Source: Gp6-AA40 sp036742665 (GTDB lineage: Bacteria > Acidobacteriota > Vicinamibacteria > Vicinamibacterales > UBA2999). Taken from it: a DNA stretch of 63,325 nt. A program made the translations under genes and the position numbers. Positions within the stretch are counted from its first letter, which is position 1; each line of letters starts with the position of its first letter. Below the pieces are notes generated by a model. The model saw only the letters and a program-made list of their open reading frames with translations. It did no database searches and had not been told where the DNA came from. Shown here piece by piece: positions 35,375 to 43,124 of this stretch. The stretch covers positions 1-63,325 of the forward strand of contig DAINQP010000005.1 of NCBI GenBank assembly GCA_036742665.1. The letters run 5' to 3'.

Positions 35375-37145
35375 TCGACCGCGGGATTTTGATTCGCTCG
35401 ACCACCGCGCGGTAGCGCGGGTCGCTTCGAAGCGGCTCGAAGCGCGGCTCCGCGTCGAGCGTCGCGAGTGCGGGATCGCGATCCAGCCACGCTTGATCGA
35501 GCGCCGCGAAGGCGTCATCGACATCGCCGAGTCCCGTATGCGCAAGCGCGAGATGGAACGGCGGCACATAACGCGTGCGCTCGTGCGAACGAGCGCGCGC
35601 GATCAACGCCTGCGCCTGTGACCGGCAGCCTAGCACCGCCTTGACGTGCGCCAGCCACGACAGCAGCACCGGATGCGAGGGATCGAATGCCAGCGCGACA
35701 TCCAGCTGCGCCACGGCTTCGTCGCCTCGGCCCGCTTGCAGCAGCGCGGCTGCCAGCACGCGATGCGCGCTGACAAATTCCGGATCCATCTCGAGCATGT
35801 GCCGGCAGTGCGTGATTGCGCTGTCGTAGTCGCCGGACACGTACCGCGTCCACGTGCCGGTGGTGTTGGTGCCGAGGCACAACGGATCCAACTCGCGGGC
35901 GCGTTCGACCGCAGTCAGTGCCTCCCCGTAGCGTGACTCGAGCGCCAGCATCAGCCCGTACGATCGCAGCGCTGCGCCGTTGCTCGGATTCAGCTTGATC
36001 GCCTCCGCGTAGCTGGCTTCGGCCGCCACCCAGTCGCCATCGAGCATCCGCTGCAGGTCCCCGGTCACGGCATGCGCTTCCGACACCAAGGGATCGATCG
36101 TGAGCGCTCGCGTCGCCGACTCTCGCGCCGCCACCAGCGCCACACGCGGCACCTCGTGGTAATACTCCGCGCTCGCGACCTGCACACGCGCAAGCGCAGC
36201 GAGCGCCGCCGCGAAATCCGGTGCATCGGTGACGGCTTCGGTGAACCAGCGCAGCGCCTCGTCCAGTCCCACATCTCCCGGTCTCGCCCAGTGATACTTG
36301 CCTTTCAAGTAGGCCTGATACGCCCGTGGATGGTCGTGCGGCGCGACCACCGCCCGCGCCGGTGGCACCAGTTCACGCAGCAGCGACCGCGCGACGCGTC
36401 CGGCGACATCCGCCTGTACCGAGAGCCAGTCGGCGGTGCTGCGCTCGTAGGTCTCGGACCACAACTGCGTCTCGGTCGCAGCTTCCACGAGCCGTGCGGT
36501 GATTCGGACGCGCGAGCCGTCGCGGCGCGTGCTGCCCTCGAGCAGGTACTCCGCCTTCAACGCTTCGCCGATCTCACGCGCCCGCTGCAAGCTGCCCTTG
36601 AAGAACATCGACGACCAGCGGCCGATGATCCCGACCTGGCCGCGACACAGCGGCCCGAGCTGCGCGATGAGTTCTTCGGTTAAACCATCGCTGAAATACT
36701 CCTGGCTGCTGTCGTCACTGAGATTGCTGAACGGCAATACCACCAGACGTAGATGCGGAGCTGACGATGCAGCGGCCGTGACCGCGCCACCCGGCACGCT
36801 CCCGACGAACCTGTACCCACGCCGCGGGACCGTCTCGATGAACGTCGGTTTCTCCGCATCGTCGCCCAGCGCTGCGCGCAGTCGCTTGATTGCAGCGTTC
36901 AGGCTGTGCTCGAAATCGACGAACGTGCCGTCAGGCCAGAGACGCTGACGCAGGTCGTCGCGGGTGATCACTTCACCCGGGCGCTCCAGCATGAGCCGGA
37001 GAATCTCGAGCGGCTGCTCCGGGAGACGTACGCACGCAGACCCATGTGCCGGAACGCCCTGGCGGCGTTCCTGGATGCGACGCAACTCCCGCGACGTGAC
37101 ATCGAGCTCAAACTCTCCGAATCGCAGGATCCCCATACTTCCCAT
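35361..37145 (-). CDS. Winged-helix/TPR regulator (CadC/HilA-like, soluble)
   Basis: 594 residues. N-terminal OmpR-type winged helix (about 1-118: FGEFELDVTSRELRR, PGEVITRDDLRQRLWP, FVDFEHSLNAAIKRLR, FIETVPRRGYRFVG). Then a TolB-N/adenylate-cyclase-associated region (about 130-250: VVLPFSNLSDDSSQEYFSDGLTEEL, LEGSTRRDGSRVRITARLV), then TPR repeats to the end. There is no membrane helix between the DNA-binding and TPR parts, unlike CadC. GGGAG lies 8 nt upstream of the chosen ATG. Probably a ligand- or protein-responsive activator. Direct repeats 70-100 bp upstream of its start are candidate self-binding sites. Confidence 0.88.
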   Translation of the reverse strand: MGSMGILRFGEFELDVTSRELRRIQERRQGVPAHGSACVRLPEQPLEILRLMLERPGEVITRDDLRQRLWPDGTFVDFEHSLNAAIKRLRAALGDDAEKPTFIETVPRRGYRFVGSVPGGAVTAAASSAPHLRLVVLPFSNLSDDSSQEYFSDGLTEELIAQLGPLCRGQVGIIGRWSSMFFKGSLQRAREIGEALKAEYLLEGSTRRDGSRVRITARLVEAATETQLWSETYERSTADWLSVQADVAGRVARSLLRELVPPARAVVAPHDHPRAYQAYLKGKYHWARPGDVGLDEALRWFTEAVTDAPDFAAALAALARVQVASAEYYHEVPRVALVAARESATRALTIDPLVSEAHAVTGDLQRMLDGDWVAAEASYAEAIKLNPSNGAALRSYGLMLALESRYGEALTAVERARELDPLCLGTNTTGTWTRYVSGDYDSAITHCRHMLEMDPEFVSAHRVLAAALLQAGRGDEAVAQLDVALAFDPSHPVLLSWLAHVKAVLGCRSQAQALIARARSHERTRYVPPFHLALAHTGLGDVDDAFAALDQAWLDRDPALATLDAEPRFEPLRSDPRYRAVVERIKIPRSRVGV

Positions 37146-37214
37146 TCCTGACTCTCCCGTACACGCGCGGCTTTGAAAAGAGCGAATCGCGATGTGCGAC
37201 TGACAATGACCCGC

Positions 37215-37243
37215 AGGTCACCAACATGTCACCTCAGGTCACC
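37215..37243. promoter_or_regulatory. Three direct repeats in a divergent promoter
   Basis: AGGTCACC (37215-37222), ATGTCACC (37226-37233) and AGGTCACC (37236-37243), starts 11 and 10 bp apart, i.e. one helical turn. OmpR/PhoB-type winged helices bind such arrays. The site lies between the winged-helix/TPR gene and the HELGH gene. Because the outer copies are 21 bp apart, a relation to the heptad family cannot be excluded. Confidence 0.45.
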
Positions 37244-37302
37244 TCCAGACCATTGAGGCACCTGTTGCCGCAATCCAGGCTTGGCGTCACTGGAGTGCGG
37301 CC

Positions 37303-37905
37303 ATGTTTGCTCGCCACATCGTCATGTTCGTGCTGGTCTCGCTCTGCACACCGTCGCCCACGCCTGGGGCCGTCACCGCCTGGACGGCCGTCATCGTCCG
37401 CGTCTACGACGCCACCGGCGCAATCGCAGGGACGAATCGCGGGGCGCTCGACCAGGCTCGCAAGGCACTCGAGGCCGCATCGATCGACGTGATCTGGCGA
37501 GTGTGTCCGGCGAGCCCGTCGTGTGATGCTCCCCTGGCACCGGGCGAGCTCGCCATTCGAATCGTGCGAGCGCCGGTTCCCACGCGCTACACCGGGGCGC
37601 TGCCGCTCGGCGACGCCATGATCGACACACGCACCGGCACCGGCGTGCTCGCCACGGTATATGTCGATCGCATCGAGTGGCTCGCGCAGGAAGCCGGCGC
37701 CGACAGCGGCGCACTGCTCGGCCGCGCAATCGCGCACGAGCTCGGTCACCTGTTGCTCGCAACAACGACGCACGGGCCAGTCGGGTTGATGCGCGCGTAC
37801 TGGTCGCAGGACGAGGTCCGCCGCGGTCACCGACGCGACTGGAACTTTGCGCCCACCGAGCTGGCTGCGATGCGGCGGCGCGTGGAGGCACGGCGTCCTT
37901 CGTGA
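37303..37905 (+). CDS. Hypothetical secreted protein with HELGH zinc-protease motif
   Basis: 200 residues. N-terminal signal (about 1-23). The central region gives GRAIAHELGHLLLATTTHGPVGLMRA: an HExxH motif followed by a third histidine 8 residues after the second, then a methionine that could form a Met-turn. The spacing differs from the metzincin HExxHxxGxxH, so it is not a standard member. Possibly a periplasmic zinc peptidase or a relic fold. Divergent from the winged-helix/TPR regulator, which may control it. Confidence 0.68.
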   Translation: MFARHIVMFVLVSLCTPSPTPGAVTAWTAVIVRVYDATGAIAGTNRGALDQARKALEAASIDVIWRVCPASPSCDAPLAPGELAIRIVRAPVPTRYTGALPLGDAMIDTRTGTGVLATVYVDRIEWLAQEAGADSGALLGRAIAHELGHLLLATTTHGPVGLMRAYWSQDEVRRGHRRDWNFAPTELAAMRRRVEARRPS

Positions 37906-37964
37906 CCTGCGTGACCGTCGTGGTCCATAATTTGTCCTCGGTCCACACCGAAAGGAGCTCGGTC

Positions 37965-39050
37965 ATGAGGACGTCAGTCTGGGCGATCGGTCTTCTCGTC
38001 GTGTTGAGCACATCGGCGGCCGCGCAGTCGGCGCGCGCCAAAGTGGACATGAACGCGCCGTCGCCGCGCTTGCCTAACGGCAAGCCTGACTTCAGCGGCG
38101 TCTGGGCGCGGCCCGGCGTGCAGGACATCACGCGCACGGTAAAGAACGCCAACGGCACCAGCAACGTCGGTGAACCGAATCCCCTGCCTTTCACGCCATG
38201 GGGGCAGGCGCAGTGGGACAACTACAACGCCACCAAATACGGCGACTACGCGGGCAGCTGCATGCCGTTCGGGTGGATCCGGTCGTTCACGCCGCACCCG
38301 ATGCAGATCCTGCAGAACAACGAGAACATCGCGTTCCTCTTCGAGCAGAGCACGATGTTTCAAGTGGTCAACACCGAAGGGTTGCCGCATCGGAAAGACT
38401 GGCCGCCAACCTGGTTCGGCGACTCGCGCGGTCATTGGGACGGCGACGCGCTGGTGATCGAAGCGGTGAACTTCAACGGCTGGACGAAGCTCGGCACCAT
38501 CGGCCACCCGATGAGCGATCAGGCCAGATTGACGATGACGTTCAAGCGGACCGACATGGGACACATGCAGTTCAAGTGGGTTCTAGAGGATCCGAAGACC
38601 TACACGCGGCCGATCGGCAACGAACGCGTCTTCGTGCTCACGCCCGATGTCGAGCTGATGGAGTACTCGTGCATGGAAGGCAACCTTGGCGCGCTCATCG
38701 ACGGCGCCATCACGCCGTGGCTTGGATCGAAGGACGCCGATGAGAACCAGGCCTATGACGCGCAGCACCAGTGGAGTGCTTACGAGCTTGGCAGCGCGCA
38801 GAAGCTGTCAGGGGTCCTCAAGCAGATCACGTTCAACCAGACGATGCCGACCATGACCCTCGACGTGGACGGCAAACCGATCCTCGTCGTCCTCGCTCCC
38901 GCGCCACGGATGGAGTTCCGCGATCTGACCGAGGACATGCTGAAACCCGGAATGACGATCGGCGTGACGGCCTATCGCAGTAAGGCGCGGGCGGGAGAAT
39001 TCCGCGCCGAATCGATCACGGTCGCGAAGAGAACCTTCGATTTGCGTTGA
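37965..39050 (+). CDS. Secreted protein with C-terminal DUF6152-like domain
   Basis: 361 residues from the ATG at 37965 with AAAGGAG upstream; the reading frame is open much further 5' but that part is the shadow of the HELGH gene. Signal peptide MRTSVWAIGLLVVLSTSAAAQ. The middle part has PNGKPDFSGVW, RGHWDGDALVIEAVNFNGWT and YSCMEGN motifs seen in many uncharacterised Acidobacteriota secreted proteins. The C-terminus (LTEDMLKPGMTIGVTAYRSK ... RAESITVAKRTFDLR) matches DUF6152. Function unknown. Confidence 0.75.
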   Translation: MRTSVWAIGLLVVLSTSAAAQSARAKVDMNAPSPRLPNGKPDFSGVWARPGVQDITRTVKNANGTSNVGEPNPLPFTPWGQAQWDNYNATKYGDYAGSCMPFGWIRSFTPHPMQILQNNENIAFLFEQSTMFQVVNTEGLPHRKDWPPTWFGDSRGHWDGDALVIEAVNFNGWTKLGTIGHPMSDQARLTMTFKRTDMGHMQFKWVLEDPKTYTRPIGNERVFVLTPDVELMEYSCMEGNLGALIDGAITPWLGSKDADENQAYDAQHQWSAYELGSAQKLSGVLKQITFNQTMPTMTLDVDGKPILVVLAPAPRMEFRDLTEDMLKPGMTIGVTAYRSKARAGEFRAESITVAKRTFDLR

Positions 39051-39101
39051 GTGGCAGCGGTTGAGTCACGTGAGGGGGGCGCTCGTACACTGCCGGTCCC
39101 G

Positions 39102-39166
39102 CCGCGAGTAGGGGTACTCCCTACGACAACAATCGCGGCATGCACTGACACGGCCTCGGTGTGTCG
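39102..39166. repeat. 44-bp dispersed element, copy B
   Basis: 39102-39145 matches 2069-2112 at 35 of 44 positions, and the 13-mer CCTCGGTGTGTCG follows at 39154-39166. Here the inner part also folds (GTAGGG-N5-CCCTAC inside CCGCGA/TCGCGG). Located between convergent genes, as is copy A. Confidence 0.65.
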
Positions 39167-39192
39167 TGATCCAGTGAAGTCTGTAATGACGT

Positions 39193-39921
39193 CTACGAGG
39201 GTGTCTTGCCGCGGCGCAGATCGTCGCCGAGGATGATCGCTTCCGCAATCTCCTTCTTCGACTTGCGCCGCTGGCGGCTCTGACGCTGGATGGTCAGATA
39301 CGCCTCTTCCTCGGTCAGACCGAGATCACGCTGCAGGATGCCCTTGGCCCGATCGAGGATCTTCCGCGTCTCGAGCCGCTCCGAGAGCTGCGTGTTCTCG
39401 ACCTCGAGACGCGCTGTTTCGATCTCAGCGCCGACGAGGAATCCGATCGTCGAGATCAGCTGCATCTCGCGCCGGCTGTGATTGTGCGGTTGCCGGTGCT
39501 GCAGGTTGATCACGCCCACCAGCTTGCCACGCGACAGCACCGGCACTGAGAGGAACGCCTCGTAGCGATCCTCGGGCAATTCGTTGAAGGTCTGGAAACG
39601 TGGATCCTGGAACGCGCGCGTCGCCACCGCCACCGGTTGGCGATGCTCCGCCACCCAGCCGGTAATGCCTTCACCGACGCGCAGCTTGAGGCGGTCAACG
39701 ACATCGGGATGCGGCGTCTTCGAGGCGCGCAGCACCAGCGCATCTTCCTCGAGCACGTAGATGAAGCAACTGTCGCACTGGACCAGCGCGGAAACGAAAT
39801 CCACGACGCGGCCGAGCACGTCGTGCAGCGGATCGGCGGCCGCGATACGGCTGCCAATCTCGTGGAGTAAATCGATGTCGGACTTGTCGCTCACATCAAC
39901 GAGGGATGCAGTGCTTTTCAT
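39193..39921 (-). CDS. GAF-ANTAR transcription antiterminator
   Basis: 242 residues. GAF domain (about 18-165: LLHEIGSRIAAADPLHDVL, GITGWVAEHRQPVAV, FLSVPVLSRGKLVGVINLQ), short helical linker, and a C-terminal ANTAR RNA-binding domain (about 172-230: LETRKILDRAKGILQRDLGLTEEEAYLTIQRQSRQRR). ANTAR proteins bind paired hexaloop hairpins in leader RNAs and stop early termination; NasR and NasT of this class control nitrate assimilation. Its place next to the nitrate operon makes the same role likely. The GAF ligand is not known. I could not find a canonical ANTAR target. Confidence 0.9.
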   Translation of the reverse strand: MKSTASLVDVSDKSDIDLLHEIGSRIAAADPLHDVLGRVVDFVSALVQCDSCFIYVLEEDALVLRASKTPHPDVVDRLKLRVGEGITGWVAEHRQPVAVATRAFQDPRFQTFNELPEDRYEAFLSVPVLSRGKLVGVINLQHRQPHNHSRREMQLISTIGFLVGAEIETARLEVENTQLSERLETRKILDRAKGILQRDLGLTEEEAYLTIQRQSRQRRKSKKEIAEAIILGDDLRRGKTPS

Positions 39922-40022
39922 GGGTTAACAGTGAACCGTGTGACTCTCGAAGATACACAGGCGCGGCGTCAGCCACAAGGGGGTGCGCACCGACATTCGT
40001 GTCGATACGAGTGTCCAGTCAT

Positions 40023-40031
40023 ACATTTTTG
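40023..40031. promoter_or_regulatory. ACATTTTTG motif upstream of the ANTAR gene
   Basis: Same 9-mer and same orientation relative to the leftward gene as at 8125-8133 (amtB) and 47204-47212 (nitrate operon). About 100 bp upstream of the ANTAR start, in the 126-bp gap after the narK remnant. Confidence 0.4.
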
Positions 40032-40047
40032 GAATATATGCATGACT

Positions 40048-40330
40048 TCATGCGGCGCTTTCGTCATCGGCTGCAACGAGCGATCCCCGATACGAGTACA
40101 GACCCGTCCTCTGAATCGCCTTGCTGTCCCAGCGTTGCGACCACCGGGTACCCAGCTCGAGCAACACCAGCGTCCCGCAGAAAAACGCAGCGGCGCAGCC
40201 AAAGAGACCGGCAGCCGCGCAGGAATGGCCCGAGCGGCCCGAGCAGAATCCACGCCATGAAGCTGACGTCGAAGTAGAGAAGCGCGGCGACCAGCGTGGG
40301 AAAGTGTCCGGCTTTGAGGAAACGCTTCAT
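40048..40330 (-). pseudogene. narK: narK-type nitrate/nitrite MFS transporter, internally deleted and frameshifted
   Basis: The ATG at 40330 overlaps the nirD stop (ATGA). It reads MKRFLKAGHFPTLVAALLYF and on through DVSFMAWILLGPLGPFLR, the N-terminus of NNP-type MFS nitrate transporters. One frame over, from about the same point, the DNA reads AAGLFGCAAAFFCGTLVLLE, TRWSQRWDSKAIQRTGLYSY and on to a stop at 40048, which looks like the C-terminal helix and tail of the same family. So roughly 36 codons of the start are joined out of frame to roughly 48 codons of the end; about 350 codons are missing. The C-terminal match is from memory of the family and less certain than the N-terminal one. Confidence 0.75.
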
Positions 40331-40725
40331 CGCGGCACGCTCACCGCGATGACCCCTTCGTCCACACGGACGGCGTAGGTAGCGACGCAGTGCTCCCGGG
40401 CAACCTGCGGCCGCTCCACCCGCCCATCGGTCAGATTGATCTTCCATGCATGAAGCGGACACACAGCGGAGACGCCGGTGACGATGCCGTCGCACAGCGG
40501 GCCTCCCTTGTGCGGGCACCGGTTGTCGGTGGCGAAGAAACGGTCGCCTGCACCGAGCTCAGTCGAGGGGCCGAGATTGAAGATCGCGAGTTCGCGATCG
40601 CCGATCGATACCGATCGGCCCTGCCGCGGTGGAATTTGATCGCAGGTGGCAACTCGCACCCAGTTCTGGTCCGCCGAAGCCTCATGCGAAGGCGGAAGCC
40701 GGACACTACGAACGGCTTCGGTCAT
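40327..40725 (-). CDS. nirD: Nitrite reductase small subunit, Rieske type
   Basis: 132 residues from the ATG at 40725, which overlaps the nirB stop (ATGA). Rieske fold with both ligand pairs present: CPHKGG and CPLHAW, so a [2Fe-2S] cluster is expected. Partner of NirB in NADH-dependent reduction of nitrite to ammonium in the cytoplasm. Its own stop overlaps the start of the narK remnant, preserving the ancestral operon order nirB-nirD-narK. Confidence 0.93.
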   Translation of the reverse strand: MTEAVRSVRLPPSHEASADQNWVRVATCDQIPPRQGRSVSIGDRELAIFNLGPSTELGAGDRFFATDNRCPHKGGPLCDGIVTGVSAVCPLHAWKINLTDGRVERPQVAREHCVATYAVRVDEGVIAVSVPR

Positions 40726-43124
40726 GTGAATACCTTGTCCAGGACTTCGAGTGAGGCGAACTGCGTGGGATCCGTGGGGGCCTGGCCTTCCAGCCACGCG
40801 TCACGTGCGCGCGCTTTCGACTTCGCAAAGCGATCTCGCAGCCCGCACTTGACCGCGTCGAGTGCGTAGATCGTCTCCTTGCGCACTTTCTCGATGCCGA
40901 GACGTTCGACGAAGTCGTAGGTCCGCTCGAGATAGTTGGCATTCTCACGGTAGTACTGGAAGAACAGCTCCGAGGCGTCGAGCGCCTGCTCGGTGGTCTC
41001 GACCGTGGTAAGCAGATCGGCTTTGCGCACCGATTTTCCTGCGGCGCCGCCGACGACCACTTGCCACCCACCCTCGATGCCGATGAGGCCGATGTCCTTG
41101 ACGGTCGCTTCGGCGCAATTGCGCGGACATCCGACCGTCGCCATCTTTACCTTATGTGGCGTGAAGAGCTGCTCGAAGCGCCGCTCGAGCTCGATGCCGG
41201 CGCCAGTCGAGTCCTGCGTGCCGAAACGGCAGAACTCGGTGCCGACGCACGTCTTCACCATGCGCACGCCCTTTGTGTACGCCTGGCCGGACGGCATGCC
41301 GAGATCCGCCCACACCTTTGGCAGATCCGCCTTCTTGATTCCGAGCAGGTCGATGCGCTGGCTGCCGGTGATCTTCACCATCGGCACCCGATACTTGTCG
41401 GCCACATCGGCGATACGCCGCAGTTCGTCGGGACTGGTCACACCGCCGCGAATGCGGGGCACCACGGAGAACGTGCCGTCCTTCTGGATGTTGGCGTGCA
41501 CGCGATCGTTGATGAAGCGAGCCGAGCGGTCCTCGTCGTGATCGCCGCACCACAGCATATCGAGCATGTAGCTCAGCGCCGGCTTGCAGATCTCGCAGCC
41601 GATGCCGTTGCCGTAAATCTCGAGCACCTCCTGCACCGACTTGAGCTTCTGACTGCGTAGGATCTCGCGCAGGCGATCCTCGGCGAACGGTACGCAGGCG
41701 CAGATCACTTTCTTCTTCTCGTCTTCGAAATCAGGCGCGACCGCGCGCAGCAGGTCCTGACAGAGGCTCGTGCAGCTTCCGCACCCCGTACACGCGCGGG
41801 TGGATTCCTTCAGCTGCGAAATCGTGTTGACGCCGCGCTCGTGAATGGCGGCGATGATCGTGCCCTTCGTCACTCCGACGCACCCGCAGACCGTAGCCCC
41901 GTCGCACATCTCGGCCACGTCCAGACCGGCGTCGGCCGACGGCGGCGGAAACAGCAACTGCCCGCGCGTGTCACCGAGGTCGACGTTGGTGCGCAGCCAG
42001 TCCATGTAGCGATGACTGTCGGAGGTGTCGCCCACGAGGATCACGCCGGCAAGTTTGCCGTCCTTGACCGCGACCTTCTTGTAGACGCCGCGTCCCGAGT
42101 CCTCGTACTTGATCTGATCGGCGCCGCTCACGTCCCAGTCGCCGGCGGAGAACACATCGACGCCCATGATCTTGAGCTTCGCCGCCTGCACGGTCCCGGT
42201 GTACTCCGCTCCGCCGTGCCCGGTGATTGTCGCCGCCAGCACCTTGCCCTGCTCGTACAGCGGCGCAACCAGGCCGTAGCAGATCCCCCGATGCTCGACG
42301 CACTCGCCGACCGCGAAGATGTCGGGATCGGACGTCTCCATGGCGTCGTTGACGACGATGCCGCGCTTCACCGTCAGTCCGGCCTTGCGCCCGAGATCGA
42401 CGTTGGGACGGATGCCTGCGGCGACGACAACCAGATTCGCGTCCACGCCTTCGCCGTCGGCGAACTCGACGCGCTCGACGCGCTTCTTGCCGCGGATTGC
42501 CTTGGTGCTTCGTCCCAACAGCACGCGAACCCCGAGTCTCTCCATTGTCCTGACGAGATGCTGACCGCCATCCTTATCGAGCTGCCGCTCCATCAGCGTG
42601 GCCATGAGGTGCACGACGGTGACCCTGCAGCCTTGCACCTGCAGACCGCGTGCGGCCTCGAGTCCGAGCAGACCGCCGCCGATCACAACCGCTTCGGTCC
42701 CCGGTCCTGAACGGCGAATCAGCTGCCGCGTGTCGTCGAGTGTGCGAAACGCAAATACACCGTCCTTGTCGAGACCCTCGATTGGCGGCATCCACGCCGA
42801 GCTGCCCGTCGCCAGCAGCAACGCGTCGTACGGTGTGACGCTGCCATCATCGCCAATCACTGTCTTGGCGCGAGGATCCACGTCCACGATGCGAACACCG
42901 ACGCGAAGATCGATTTCGTTACGGCGATACCACTCTTCGGTGTTGATGATGATCTCGTCAGCCGCCTTCTCGCCAGCGAGGACCGAAGAGAGCATCACGC
43001 GGTTGTAGTTGACGTGCGTTTCATCACCAAAGACGGTGATGCGGAACTGCGGCTCGTATTTCAGGATCTGCTCGACGCAGGCCATGCCCGCCATGCCATT
43101 GCCGACGACGACTAAGCGCCTCAT
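40722..43124 (-). CDS. nirB: Assimilatory nitrite reductase [NAD(P)H] large subunit
   Basis: 800 residues. N-terminal FAD/NAD(P) oxidoreductase (VVVGNGMAGMACVEQIL, VVIGGGLLGLEAARGLQ, NPDIFAVGECVEHRG as SDPDIFAVGECVEHRG), two BFD-like [2Fe-2S] segments (ATVCGCVGVTKG with CTGCGSC, and ICACVPFAED with GIGCEICKP), then the sirohaem/[4Fe-4S] domain with ligands in KTCVGTEFCRFG and TVGCPRNCAEA. Six-electron reduction of nitrite to ammonium. The ATG overlaps the nasA stop. Needs sirohaem, whose precursor enzyme HemD is encoded at 5754-6605. Confidence 0.96.
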   Translation of the reverse strand: MRRLVVVGNGMAGMACVEQILKYEPQFRITVFGDETHVNYNRVMLSSVLAGEKAADEIIINTEEWYRRNEIDLRVGVRIVDVDPRAKTVIGDDGSVTPYDALLLATGSSAWMPPIEGLDKDGVFAFRTLDDTRQLIRRSGPGTEAVVIGGGLLGLEAARGLQVQGCRVTVVHLMATLMERQLDKDGGQHLVRTMERLGVRVLLGRSTKAIRGKKRVERVEFADGEGVDANLVVVAAGIRPNVDLGRKAGLTVKRGIVVNDAMETSDPDIFAVGECVEHRGICYGLVAPLYEQGKVLAATITGHGGAEYTGTVQAAKLKIMGVDVFSAGDWDVSGADQIKYEDSGRGVYKKVAVKDGKLAGVILVGDTSDSHRYMDWLRTNVDLGDTRGQLLFPPPSADAGLDVAEMCDGATVCGCVGVTKGTIIAAIHERGVNTISQLKESTRACTGCGSCTSLCQDLLRAVAPDFEDEKKKVICACVPFAEDRLREILRSQKLKSVQEVLEIYGNGIGCEICKPALSYMLDMLWCGDHDEDRSARFINDRVHANIQKDGTFSVVPRIRGGVTSPDELRRIADVADKYRVPMVKITGSQRIDLLGIKKADLPKVWADLGMPSGQAYTKGVRMVKTCVGTEFCRFGTQDSTGAGIELERRFEQLFTPHKVKMATVGCPRNCAEATVKDIGLIGIEGGWQVVVGGAAGKSVRKADLLTTVETTEQALDASELFFQYYRENANYLERTYDFVERLGIEKVRKETIYALDAVKCGLRDRFAKSKARARDAWLEGQAPTDPTQFASLEVLDKVFT

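Noticed and set aside
35361..37145. Membrane-integrated CadC-type sensor
   Set aside because: No hydrophobic helix is found between the winged helix and the TPR part.
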